NCBI GenBank assembly: GCA_017443985.1 | Contig: JAFSXR010000003.1 | Location: 1 to 34,794 of the forward strand | From: Synergistaceae bacterium | GTDB taxonomy: Bacteria > Synergistota > Synergistia > Synergistales > Aminobacteriaceae | DNA length: 34,794 nucleotides | Direction of reading: 5' to 3' | Shown: piece after piece, positions 22,427 through 30,020 of the stretch | Layout: every line of letters begins with the position of its first letter | How positions within the stretch are numbered: the stretch's first letter is position 1 | Made by a program: the position numbers and the translations under genes | The notes under the pieces: generated by a model | The model's input: the letters and a program-made list of their open reading frames with translations, nothing else | Told to the model about the DNA's origin: nothing | Databases searched by the model: none

Positions 22427-24958
22427 TTGAATAATATTCAGGGCCTCTCTTCAGAAGAGGTAAAAACAAGCCGCATTAAATACGGCTCAAATGTTTTGAC
22501 TGAACTTCCCAGAGAAACTCTCGCAAGAAAATTTCTTAATAATTTGTCCGACCCCATGATAATAATTTTGCTGTGCGCACTCGTAATTCAGTTAATATTA
22601 TTTTTCATGGGCAGGGCAGAATGGTTCGAGCCCTTCGGAATTTTCGTGGCTGTCTTAATCGCAGGCGGAGTGTCCTCAATCACAGAATATCAGCAGGAAC
22701 AGAAAGCCTCCTTCCTGAAATCTCAGCAGGAAGCTGGAGAAACTACGAAAGTAATACGCGACGGAAGCATTCATGAAATTCATGTCAGCGAAGTCGTTAC
22801 GGGCGATGTGATTTTTTTACAGGCCGGCGACAAAATTCCTGCTGACGGAGTTTTAATTGACGGGGCTGTAAAAGTCGATCAGTCCGCTTTGAACGGCGAG
22901 ACCGAAGAGGCTGAGAAAATCCCTAACGCTTCCGATGAAAAATTTGACGTTAAAGACCTGCTCAATAAATATTATGCTTATCGCGGAACTGTCGTCTGTT
23001 CGGGCGAAGGTTACATGAAAGTTTCCGTCGTCGGCGATAAAACTTTATTCGGCGAATTGGCTCTCGAAGTTCAGGAGGCTCAGAGAAAAACGCCGCTGCA
23101 GGTTAAACTCGGAAAACTCGCAAAACAAATTTCAGTTTTCGGCTACACGGGCGCAATAGCTATCGTTCTTGGAATTTTGCTAAGGACTTTAATAACGGGA
23201 AATCTTCCGTCAGACTTTTATGCATGGGCGCGGCTTTTAATCGACGCGGTAACAGTCGCTGTAACTATCGTTGTGTGTGCAGTTCCTGAAGGTCTGCCTA
23301 TGCTCACGTCAATGTTAATGTCTTTCCAGTCTATGCAGATGGCAGGGGATAACGTCCTCGTCAGAAAAATTAACGGGCTTGAGACCGCCGGAAGCCTTAA
23401 TTTACTTTTCACCGACAAAACAGGCACAATAACCGAAGGCCGGTTGACCATAGCTGAAATTGCTATGCCGGACGCAAAAGTTTTCACGGAATTGAAAGAA
23501 CTTGATAACGAGACATTGAACGATTTAATCATCGGCGCAGGCGTTAATAATTCCGCAACCGTAGGCGACGGTAACGTCATCGGCGGCAACAGCACCGACA
23601 GAGCTTTGATGTCATTCTTCAAAGACAACCCCAGCATATTAAAAATTATCTCGAAGGCCAAGAACGATATTAAAAAATTCACGGCGTTTAATTCGGATAA
23701 TAAAATGTCAACCGTTGAATTTAATGACGGCGTTATCTATGTCAAAGGCGCCCCCGAAAAAATTCTTACTCAATGCAAAAATATTCCCGACAGAAAAAAA
23801 CTTGACGACTATATCAACGCTCAAGCCGACAGAGCCATGCGCTTATTGGCTATTGCAAAGAAAGCTGAAAATAAAATGGAGCTTGTCTGCGTTCTTAGTA
23901 TCCGCGATAATGTAAGAAAAGAAGCCGTTGACGCGATAAGGCAGGTCCGCTCCGCAGGTATTCAGGTTGTCATGGTAACAGGCGACAGAAAAGAAACTGC
24001 CGTAGCAATCGCAAAAGAGGCCGGGTTAATTTCAAGCTCGAACGAAATTGCTATGACTTCTCAGGAAATGGCCGCAAAATCTGACGAGGAACTGAAAAAA
24101 ATTCTTCCTGACCTCCGTGTAATTTCGCGTGCATTGCCTTCGGATAAGAGCAGGCTTGTAAAAATTGCTCAAGAATTAAATCTCGTTGTCGGAATGACAG
24201 GCGACGGAGTTAATGACTCGCCGGCTCTCAAAAAAGCTGATGTCGGATTCGCTATGGGGTCGGGCACTGAAGTTGCTAAGGAGGCCGGAGACATTATAAT
24301 CCTTGACGATAATTTTAAGTCAATCGCAAAAGCGATTTTATATGGCCGTTCGATGTTCAAGAGTATCAGAAAATTTTTAGTGTTCCAGCTTACTGTGAAC
24401 GTTGCGGCGGTAGTTACGTGCTTCTTAGGGCCTTTGTTCGGTCAAAATATCATGCTCACGGTCATTCAATTATTATTAATTAATCTTGCAATGGACACGT
24501 TAGCGGCGATCGCCTTCGGGTCAGAGCCTCCGCGCGATCAGTACATGAACGAAAAGCCGATCCCCAGAGACGAAAATATTATCACGCCTTCAATGTTAAA
24601 TGACATTTTGATCGGAGCGGCTTATGTAACTTTAATCTGCATGGCCGTGATGTTCTTCGGGCCAGTCAAAAAATTATTCATGACCGACGATATAATTTAC
24701 TTGCGCACAGCTCTTTTTGCCGTGTTTATGATGTCGATAACCTTCAACGGGCTTTCAATGGCTTCATCTAAGAACTGCGTGCTCGTGATGTTATTTATAT
24801 TTGTTCTTCAGTGGGTGTTCGTCGAGTTTGGCGGCGAAGTTTTGAGCGTTAAAGCGTTGAGCTTAGACTCGTGGCTTAACTGCTTCGTTCTTGCAGTGCT
24901 TATCGTCCCGGTGAAGATGGGCATAGAATTTTTGATTAAAAAATATTACAGAAAGTAA
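22427..24958 (+). CDS. P2-type cation-transporting ATPase, calcium-type
   Basis: An 843-residue P-type ATPase that pumps cations across the membrane with ATP. Layout: N-terminal cytoplasmic part, paired membrane helices, actuator domain with NGETE (residues about 156-160), VPEGLP in helix 4 (286-291), phosphorylation motif DKTGT with Asp330, nucleotide-binding domain, MTGDGVNDSPALKKADVGFAMG hinge, and six C-terminal membrane helices. VPEGLP and the cation_ATPase N- and C-domains place it with calcium pumps (PMCA/SERCA-like); other divalent ions are possible. The start is TTG 22427 with GGAGG eight bases upstream. It ends at a terminator. Confidence 0.94.
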   Translation: MNNIQGLSSEEVKTSRIKYGSNVLTELPRETLARKFLNNLSDPMIIILLCALVIQLILFFMGRAEWFEPFGIFVAVLIAGGVSSITEYQQEQKASFLKSQQEAGETTKVIRDGSIHEIHVSEVVTGDVIFLQAGDKIPADGVLIDGAVKVDQSALNGETEEAEKIPNASDEKFDVKDLLNKYYAYRGTVVCSGEGYMKVSVVGDKTLFGELALEVQEAQRKTPLQVKLGKLAKQISVFGYTGAIAIVLGILLRTLITGNLPSDFYAWARLLIDAVTVAVTIVVCAVPEGLPMLTSMLMSFQSMQMAGDNVLVRKINGLETAGSLNLLFTDKTGTITEGRLTIAEIAMPDAKVFTELKELDNETLNDLIIGAGVNNSATVGDGNVIGGNSTDRALMSFFKDNPSILKIISKAKNDIKKFTAFNSDNKMSTVEFNDGVIYVKGAPEKILTQCKNIPDRKKLDDYINAQADRAMRLLAIAKKAENKMELVCVLSIRDNVRKEAVDAIRQVRSAGIQVVMVTGDRKETAVAIAKEAGLISSSNEIAMTSQEMAAKSDEELKKILPDLRVISRALPSDKSRLVKIAQELNLVVGMTGDGVNDSPALKKADVGFAMGSGTEVAKEAGDIIILDDNFKSIAKAILYGRSMFKSIRKFLVFQLTVNVAAVVTCFLGPLFGQNIMLTVIQLLLINLAMDTLAAIAFGSEPPRDQYMNEKPIPRDENIITPSMLNDILIGAAYVTLICMAVMFFGPVKKLFMTDDIIYLRTALFAVFMMSITFNGLSMASSKNCVLVMLFIFVLQWVFVEFGGEVLSVKALSLDSWLNCFVLAVLIVPVKMGIEFLIKKYYRK

Positions 24959-24966
24959 TTGTTAGC

Positions 24967-24996
24967 GGGGCTGAATAAAACGGCCCCATATTTTTA
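24967..24996 (+). terminator. Intrinsic terminator after the P-type ATPase gene
   Basis: GGGGCTG (24967-24973) pairs with CGGCCCC (24981-24987), seven base pairs with one G-U and a 7-base loop, followed by ATATTTTTATA. Confidence 0.75.
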
Positions 24997-25029
24997 TAAA
25001 AAAAAGTGATCATAAATCTTTTATGAGCA

Positions 25030-25058
25030 TTGATTTTGAAAAAAAATCGCGCTAAATT
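25030..25058 (+). promoter_or_regulatory. Possible promoter of the symporter gene
   Basis: TTGATT (25030-25035) and TAAATT (25053-25058) are 17 bases apart, about 55 bases before the symporter ATG. The match is moderate. The rest of the gap 24997-25113 holds only AT runs. Confidence 0.35.
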
Positions 25059-25113
25059 TCCCGTCGAAAAATTTTTATTATTTATTTATTTTTAAGGAGA
25101 TTTCAAAAATATT

Positions 25114-26688
25114 ATGTTCATGAAAATTATTCTGGTCGTAATTTTTTTCGGTGTCATGCTCGGAATCGGGCTATACTGCCGTAAACATTCAACTGATGTG
25201 AGCGGCTTTGTGCTTGGCGGACGCGCTGTAGGACCGTGGCTTACGGCGTTTGCATACGGAACGAGTTATTTTTCTGCCGTTGTCTTTGTCGGCTATGCTG
25301 GGCAGTTCGGCTGGCGTTATGGAATTGCCGCAACGTGGGCAGGGCTTGGGAACGCCGTAATAGGTTCGTTGATGGCGTGGGCTGTTCTTGGCCGCCGTAC
25401 GCGAATAATGAGCCAGTATCTTTCAAGCGCGACAATGCCGGATTTCTTCGGAAAAAGATTTTTAAGCAACGCTCTGAAAATTGCCGCGTCAATAATCTGC
25501 TTCATATTTTTGATCCCATACACTGCAAGTTTATATAACGGTCTTAGCCGTCTTTTCGGAATGGCCTTCAGCATAGATTATTCAGTGTGCGTTATCTTTA
25601 TGGCCGTCCTGACGGGTATATATGTCGTCGCCGGCGGCTACATGGCAACAGCGATAAATGATTTCATTCAGGGAATAATAATGCTTTTCGGAATTAGCGC
25701 GGTAATCGCTGCTGTGATTTCATCACGCGGAGGACTCTTTGAGGCTCTCGCAGGCTTGGCAGAAATTTCTGATGCTCACGCCGCTACACGCTTGGCAAAA
25801 TCGCCGGGAATTTTCGCTTCGTTCTTTGGGCCTGACCCGATTAATTTAATGTTCGTCGTAATTTTAACGAGCTTAGGAACTTGGGGACTTCCTCAAATGG
25901 TGCAGAAATTTTACGCTATAAAAAATGAAAGCGACATCACAAAAGGCACAGTAATTTCAACTTTATTCGCGCTTGTTGTTGCGGGAGGCTGTTATTTTTT
26001 AGGCGGCTTCGGGCGTTTATTCACGGCACAGTTAGACCCGGCCGGGCTCGGAGTTCCTGCGGAGGGCTACGACTCAGTCATTCCCGTAATGTTATCGGGG
26101 CTTCCTGATATTTTGCTCGGTGTCGTCGTAATTCTTGTGCTGTCTGCTTCAATGTCAACGCTCTCGTCGTTAGTTCTTGCGTCAAGCTCGACATTAACTC
26201 TTGATTTATTAAAAGGCCATGTAATAAAGGACATGGACGAGAAGAAGCAATTATTAATCATGAGAATTTTAATCGTGATTTTCATAATAATTTCCGTTGT
26301 GCTTGCGTTGATTCAATATAAATCAAACGTAACTTTCATAGCCCAGTTAATGGGTGTGTCGTGGGGCGCACTGGCAGGAGCGTTTCTTGCGCCGTTCATG
26401 TACAGTTTGTACTGGAAGGGCGTAACAAAAATTTCGTGCTGGGTGAATTTTATTTTTTCAAGCGTCGTAATGACAGCAAATATTTTTATGAGGCCGGATT
26501 TTCCCGTCATGCTTCAGTCGCCGATTAACGCCGGAGCTTTTTGTATGCTTGCAGGATTTGTTATCGTCCCCGTTGTGAGTTTCATAACTCCGAAGCCGAA
26601 TAAAGATTTTCTTGATATGGCGTTTGCCTGCTACACAAAGACCGTAACAGTCAGACAATCGAGTGCGCTTGCTGATAATTATGATTAG
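25114..26688 (+). CDS. Sodium:solute symporter family protein
   Basis: A 524-residue membrane protein of the SSS family, which uses the sodium gradient to import small organic solutes. About thirteen hydrophobic segments are visible. Typical features are the GFVLGGRAVGPWLTAFAYGTSYFSA segment of the first helices, YVVAGGYMATAINDFIQGIIM and ASMSTLSSLVLASSS, the sodium-site helix region. It resembles the PutP/amino-acid branch, but the substrate cannot be told from sequence. Two in-frame ATGs (25114, 25120) follow AAGGAG; the first has a long spacing of 14 bases. The end converges on cysE across a heptamer-repeat hairpin. Confidence 0.93.
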   Translation: MFMKIILVVIFFGVMLGIGLYCRKHSTDVSGFVLGGRAVGPWLTAFAYGTSYFSAVVFVGYAGQFGWRYGIAATWAGLGNAVIGSLMAWAVLGRRTRIMSQYLSSATMPDFFGKRFLSNALKIAASIICFIFLIPYTASLYNGLSRLFGMAFSIDYSVCVIFMAVLTGIYVVAGGYMATAINDFIQGIIMLFGISAVIAAVISSRGGLFEALAGLAEISDAHAATRLAKSPGIFASFFGPDPINLMFVVILTSLGTWGLPQMVQKFYAIKNESDITKGTVISTLFALVVAGGCYFLGGFGRLFTAQLDPAGLGVPAEGYDSVIPVMLSGLPDILLGVVVILVLSASMSTLSSLVLASSSTLTLDLLKGHVIKDMDEKKQLLIMRILIVIFIIISVVLALIQYKSNVTFIAQLMGVSWGALAGAFLAPFMYSLYWKGVTKISCWVNFIFSSVVMTANIFMRPDFPVMLQSPINAGAFCMLAGFVIVPVVSFITPKPNKDFLDMAFACYTKTVTVRQSSALADNYD

Positions 26689-26708
26689 CTAGAAAATAGA
26701 AATTAGAA

Positions 26709-26741
26709 GTTAGGAGTTAATTTTATTCCTCGCTCCTAACT
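26709..26741. terminator. Heptamer-repeat hairpin between the symporter and cysE
   Basis: AGTTAGGAG (26709-26717) pairs perfectly with CTCCTAACT (26733-26741), a 9-bp stem with a 15-base loop. On the plus strand ATAATTTTT follows. It lies between two converging genes, and the cysE stop codon (26723-26725) is inside the loop. It is probably a bidirectional terminator built from the dispersed repeat. Confidence 0.6.
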
Positions 26742-27541
26742 ATAATTTTTCCAGGCTGTACGGAATGAGTCAGCCACACGTTGCCTCCGATCACGCAGTT
26801 GTCGCCGATTACGGTTTCGCCGCCCAAAATTGTCGCGCCTGCATAAATTATTACGTTGTTCCCGATGTCAGGGTGCCGCTTAATTCCTTTTACTAAAGTT
26901 CCGTCAGGTTCAACCGCAAAACTTTTCGCGCCTATCGTAACATTCTGATAAATTTTCACGTGATTTCCGATCGTCGAAGTTTCGCCGATAACAACTCCCG
27001 TCCCGTGATCGATGAAAAAATATTCGCCTATTGAAGCTCCCGGATGTATATCTATTCCAGTGAGTCTGTGAGCATATTCCGTTATTATTCTTGGAATTAA
27101 CGGGACTTTCATAATATAAAGCTCATGAGCAACTCTATACGCGCTCATGGCAATAAAAGCAGGATAAGCAAGAATTATCTCATCAGGAGTTTTCGCGGCA
27201 GGGTCTCCCTGATATGCCGCCGTTATATCTGTCAATAAAATTTTGCGTATATCAGGAAGTTTTTTTATTAAATTCGCTGCAATTTCTTCGGCTTTGTTTT
27301 CATTATGATTATTATTAAAAATTTTTTTGAGCGCGTGAATTAAATTTTCACAAGCCGATCTTAAATTTTCCGCAATGCTCTTGGCCTCGCTATTAACATG
27401 CGAAGGAAACATCGCCGCTTGAATTTTTATAAACGATTTTTCAGCGCGGTCTTTAATTCCGTTGTAATTAAATTCGTCTTCTGCCGTTAAAATTTCTAAT
27501 TCGTTTTCAGTAAAACTTAAAGCCTCTTCTAAAAAATTCAT
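26723..27541 (-). CDS. cysE: Serine O-acetyltransferase
   Basis: CysE acetylates serine to O-acetylserine, the substrate of cysteine synthase. The 272 residues comprise an N-terminal helical domain and a left-handed beta-helix with hexapeptide repeats: TGIDIHPGASIGEYFFIDHGTGVVIGETSTIG, then VTIGAKS, IGNNVIIYAGATILGG and IGDNCVIGGNVWL. The DHGTG motif holds the catalytic Asp-His. It is longer than the shortest family members because of the N-terminal helical part, as in other EpsC-like forms. It follows cysK by three bases and shares its promoter and leader. Confidence 0.95.
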   Translation of the reverse strand: MNFLEEALSFTENELEILTAEDEFNYNGIKDRAEKSFIKIQAAMFPSHVNSEAKSIAENLRSACENLIHALKKIFNNNHNENKAEEIAANLIKKLPDIRKILLTDITAAYQGDPAAKTPDEIILAYPAFIAMSAYRVAHELYIMKVPLIPRIITEYAHRLTGIDIHPGASIGEYFFIDHGTGVVIGETSTIGNHVKIYQNVTIGAKSFAVEPDGTLVKGIKRHPDIGNNVIIYAGATILGGETVIGDNCVIGGNVWLTHSVQPGKIIVRSEE

Positions 27542-27544
27542 GAC

Positions 27545-28477
27545 TTATTCACTGAAAAGTGCTGTAGATAAATAACGTTCGCCAGTGTCAGGCAAAATCA
27601 CCGCGATATTTTTTTCTGCGTTCTCCGCTCTCTTGGCTGCTTCGACAGCTGCATACAACGCCGCGCCCGAAGAAATTCCCACTAAAAAGCCCTCAATCTT
27701 TCCGATTAATTTTCCCATTGTGAAAGCGTCATCATCATTCACAAGAAAAATCTCATTATATAAGCGGGTATTCAGAACTTCAGGGACAAAACCTGCGCCT
27801 ATGCCTTGAATTTTATGCGCACCGCTTCTTCCTGCCGAGAGGACGGGAGAGCCTGCCGGTTCAACAGCAATAATTTTGATGCCCGGGTTTTGCTGTTTGA
27901 GATATTTTCCAGCCCCGGTGAGAGTTCCGCCCGTCCCAACTCCGGCTATAAACATATCAACTTTGCCGTCAGTATCCTGCCAAATTTCCGGGCCTGTCGT
28001 ATCTTCGTGAATTTTAGGATTTGCAGGGTTGACGAACTGTCCGGCAATCCAACTGTCGGGAATTTCAGCCGCAAGCTCTGAGGCTTTTTTAATTGCGCCT
28101 GCCATTCCCTCTGAGCCTTCAGTCAAAACAAGTTCCGCGCCGTAAGCCTTCATTAATTTTCTTCGCTCGATTGACATCGTTTCGGGCATTACGATTATTA
28201 TTCTGTAACCGCGAGCCGCCGCAACTGATGAAAGCCCTATGCCGGTGTTGCCGCTTGTAGGTTCGATGATGACACTGCCGGGTTTGAGATTTCCTGATGC
28301 TTCAGCATCATCAATCATTGCTTTTGCTACTCTGTCCTTGACGCTTCCTGCCGGATTAAAATATTCCAGCTTTGCAAAAATTTTTGCATTAAGCCCGAAG
28401 TGTTTTTCAATCCGAGTGAGTTCAAGCAGCGGTGTGCGGCCGATTAACTGGTCAATAGACATATAAATCTTTGACAT
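27545..28477 (-). CDS. cysK: Cysteine synthase A (O-acetylserine sulfhydrylase)
   Basis: CysK is a PLP enzyme that joins O-acetylserine and sulfide to make cysteine. The 310-residue length is normal. Lys47 in GSVKDRVAKA is the Schiff-base lysine; PTSGNTGIGLS binds the substrate carboxylate; GVGTGGTLTGAGKYL binds PLP phosphate; GIGAGFVPEVLN and ILPDTGERYLSTALF close the family signature. Ribosome site AAGGAG precedes the ATG. It is the first main gene of the cysK-cysE operon, with a leader ORF carrying two Cys codons about 75 bases upstream. Confidence 0.96.
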   Translation of the reverse strand: MSKIYMSIDQLIGRTPLLELTRIEKHFGLNAKIFAKLEYFNPAGSVKDRVAKAMIDDAEASGNLKPGSVIIEPTSGNTGIGLSSVAAARGYRIIIVMPETMSIERRKLMKAYGAELVLTEGSEGMAGAIKKASELAAEIPDSWIAGQFVNPANPKIHEDTTGPEIWQDTDGKVDMFIAGVGTGGTLTGAGKYLKQQNPGIKIIAVEPAGSPVLSAGRSGAHKIQGIGAGFVPEVLNTRLYNEIFLVNDDDAFTMGKLIGKIEGFLVGISSGAALYAAVEAAKRAENAEKNIAVILPDTGERYLSTALFSE

Positions 28478-28553
28478 AAAAAATCTCTCCTTTTGATTTT
28501 ATGAATACGTACAAAAATTTGTCTGCAAAAAAATTAAGTTAAATGGAAATTTT

Positions 28554-28628
28554 TTAGAATGGGAAACGGCGACAACAAGCAAAGCCCTCGTGAATGGCCT
28601 TTAATGTTTCATAATTACTATTAAACAT
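28554..28628 (-). CDS. Candidate cysteine-codon leader peptide of the cysK-cysE operon, 24 aa
   Basis: ATG 28628 has GAGGTG (28638-28643) nine bases upstream and opens 24 codons ending in TAA at 28554. The peptide starts MFNSNYETLKAIHEG and ends FACCRRFPF, so two TGT codons (positions 18-19) stand side by side near the end. It precedes cysteine-synthesis genes and follows a good promoter. The Cys codons lie in the 3' arm of a long-range stem whose 5' arm sits between the ribosome site and the ATG. This is what a cysteine-sensing leader should look like; short Cys-rich leader ORFs with this role are known in mycobacteria. No intrinsic terminator is visible before cysK, so the output mechanism is open. 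Confidence 0.65.
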   Translation of the reverse strand: MFNSNYETLKAIHEGFACCRRFPF

Positions 28629-28636
28629 TGCTTGTT
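28574..28636 (-). promoter_or_regulatory. Folded leader RNA around the Cys-codon peptide
   Basis: AACAAGCAA (28628-28636 on the minus strand) pairs perfectly with TTGCTTGTT (28574-28582). Inside, AATGTTT/AAACATT (28623-28629 with 28603-28609) and AAAGGCC/GGGCTTT (28596-28602 with 28581-28587) form two smaller hairpins, giving a possible three-way junction. A ribosome held at the Cys codons would open the closing stem. Confidence 0.5.
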
Positions 28637-28668
28637 TCACCTCGTTAAAATTTTTTTTGATGAGCAGA

Positions 28669-28696
28669 TTATTACATGAATAACCTACTAAGTCAA
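28669..28696 (-). promoter_or_regulatory. Promoter of the cys leader-cysK-cysE unit
   Basis: On the minus strand TTGACT (28691-28696) is followed after 16 bases by TAATAA (28669-28674). Transcription would start about 25 bases before the leader's ribosome site. Confidence 0.7.
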
Positions 28697-28717
28697 TATG
28701 CAAAAAATTTTTAGAGC

Positions 28718-28758
28718 AAAAAAACTACAGCTCCTTTAATAATTTTTAGAAGCTGCAG
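28718..28758 (-). terminator. Intrinsic terminator after the lipoprotein gene
   Basis: On the minus strand an 11-bp stem, CTGCAGCTTCT (28748-28758) with AGGAGCTGTAG (28725-28735), including two G-U pairs and a 12-base loop, is followed by seven T residues (28718-28724). It separates the lipoprotein gene from the cys promoter. Confidence 0.85.
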
Positions 28759-28785
28759 CTTAAATTTAATTACGGTACAAATTTT

Positions 28786-29883
28786 TTATTCTTTTCTGAA
28801 CGAACTCGTTATTGAATAATAATAGCTGTCGTTGTCCAAAGTCGTAGCTGTTCCCTGCCATACTGTGCTGATTTCCGTAGCTGACGTTATAGTTATCACG
28901 ATGTTTTCGTTAGCGTTGTTGATGTCTTCAATTCGCCACACGCCGTCGGAAACTTTAGCTATTTTCATCGTGTCGTCCTTGCTGAAAGAAAAATCTCCGG
29001 CATTTCCCTGCTGAACTTCATTTTCATCGAACGCTGTCCATTTTTGAGCGTAAGTAATTTTTGCCGTGCCTGTCTGGGAAGTTGTGCTGCTGTCCGCTTC
29101 AAGATTGATTGATGCAATTTTCATGTAAATGTCAGTCGCGAGCTTGAGCGTTAAAACTCTGTCGGTCCCCTTCGTCGTGCTTGTCGCTGAGGCTTCGTCC
29201 TCTGTAATTAATTTCCAGTTGCCCTCAAGAATTTCTGAGACGGTTGTGTCTGTCGTGTCTGTTTCTTCGTCCGTAGATTCATCGTCGGTCGTCGGCGTTG
29301 AGCTTGTCTTAATCATTGAACATTCGACAGTGTAATCGCAATATGAGCCGACTGAAGAAAGATACCCCGTGCCGCTTATTTGAATATTAATTTTATTTGA
29401 TGAGCCTGAAATGAAATTAATGATAATCGTTACAGAGCCGTAGCTGAGTGTCCATTCATCGTCGGTTATGCGCGTAAGTATCATATTTTGAGTCTTTGTC
29501 GTCGCGCTCGAAGATGTGTAGCTCCTGATTGTTAAATTGCCCAAAGAATTTAAGTTCGCGTCTCTCGCTGAAACAGTGTGCGAATAAAAAACGCTCGCTG
29601 TCCCGGCGGACTCGTCCGCGCTCGTTGCGAATGATATATCGGAAAAGGCCGCCTTCAAATCCGTAACGTGAGCCAAATATATTGACGTAGTTGTCCCGGT
29701 TATAACGCCTTTGCCTGAATAGCCGGAGCTCTCGTCAAAAACCCAAGTGCCGGTTAAAATTCCCGAAACTTTACTATGTAACGTTGAAGAAGATGATGAG
29801 CTCGAACTGTCTTTACTCCCTCCGCAGCCTGAAAATAAAAATACACATAGAGCCATAGCTAAGAAAAATTTTATTTTACGCAT
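28786..29883 (-). CDS. Lipoprotein with two related beta-rich domains, unknown function
   Basis: A 365-residue lipoprotein: signal peptide MRKIKFFLAMALCVFLFSGC with a good lipobox (FSGC), then a Ser-rich tether. Two domains follow that look like diverged copies. The first begins SGILTGTWVFDES, the second SEILEGNWKLITED. Both go on with a T-rich strand, an AKI/ASV-F/Y segment before an aspartate-rich piece (ITDDEWTLSYG and VSDGVWRIEDI), and a final ITIT/IIINF strand pair. They are joined by a Thr/Asp/Glu-rich linker. The pattern suggests a lipocalin-like or heme/ligand-binding beta-barrel, but I do not recognise the family. It is probably surface- or membrane-anchored. Confidence 0.8.
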   Translation of the reverse strand: MRKIKFFLAMALCVFLFSGCGGSKDSSSSSSSSTLHSKVSGILTGTWVFDESSGYSGKGVITGTTTSIYLAHVTDLKAAFSDISFATSADESAGTASVFYSHTVSARDANLNSLGNLTIRSYTSSSATTKTQNMILTRITDDEWTLSYGSVTIIINFISGSSNKINIQISGTGYLSSVGSYCDYTVECSMIKTSSTPTTDDESTDEETDTTDTTVSEILEGNWKLITEDEASATSTTKGTDRVLTLKLATDIYMKIASINLEADSSTTSQTGTAKITYAQKWTAFDENEVQQGNAGDFSFSKDDTMKIAKVSDGVWRIEDINNANENIVITITSATEISTVWQGTATTLDNDSYYYSITSSFRKE

Positions 29884-29940
29884 TTATAATTACTCTCCGT
29901 TCATTCTTTTTACGTATTAAATTATAGCAGAGTTTCCCCA

Positions 29941-29964
29941 ACTCCTAACTCCTAACTCCTAACT
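29941..29964. repeat. Tandem ACTCCTA heptamer array upstream of PBP1A
   Basis: Three exact ACTCCTA units plus ACT, followed by TTTTTATG. It is the reverse complement of the TAGGAGT array at 14909. It lies in the divergent gap between the lipoprotein and PBP1A genes, so here it is not at a gene end. Confidence 0.8.
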
Positions 29965-30020
29965 TTTTATGTTATTATTTGCGCGGAGAAATTATAAAAT
30001 GAAAGGGTTAAAAATTTTTC

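Noticed and set aside
23218..23682. A 154-codon reverse ORF inside the P-type ATPase gene
   Set aside because: It lies over the DKTGT region of a clearly coding gene and shows no domain or ribosome site.
28497..28553. Intrinsic terminator between the Cys leader ORF and cysK
   Set aside because: Only A/T pairs could form before the T run; no GC-bearing stem is present.
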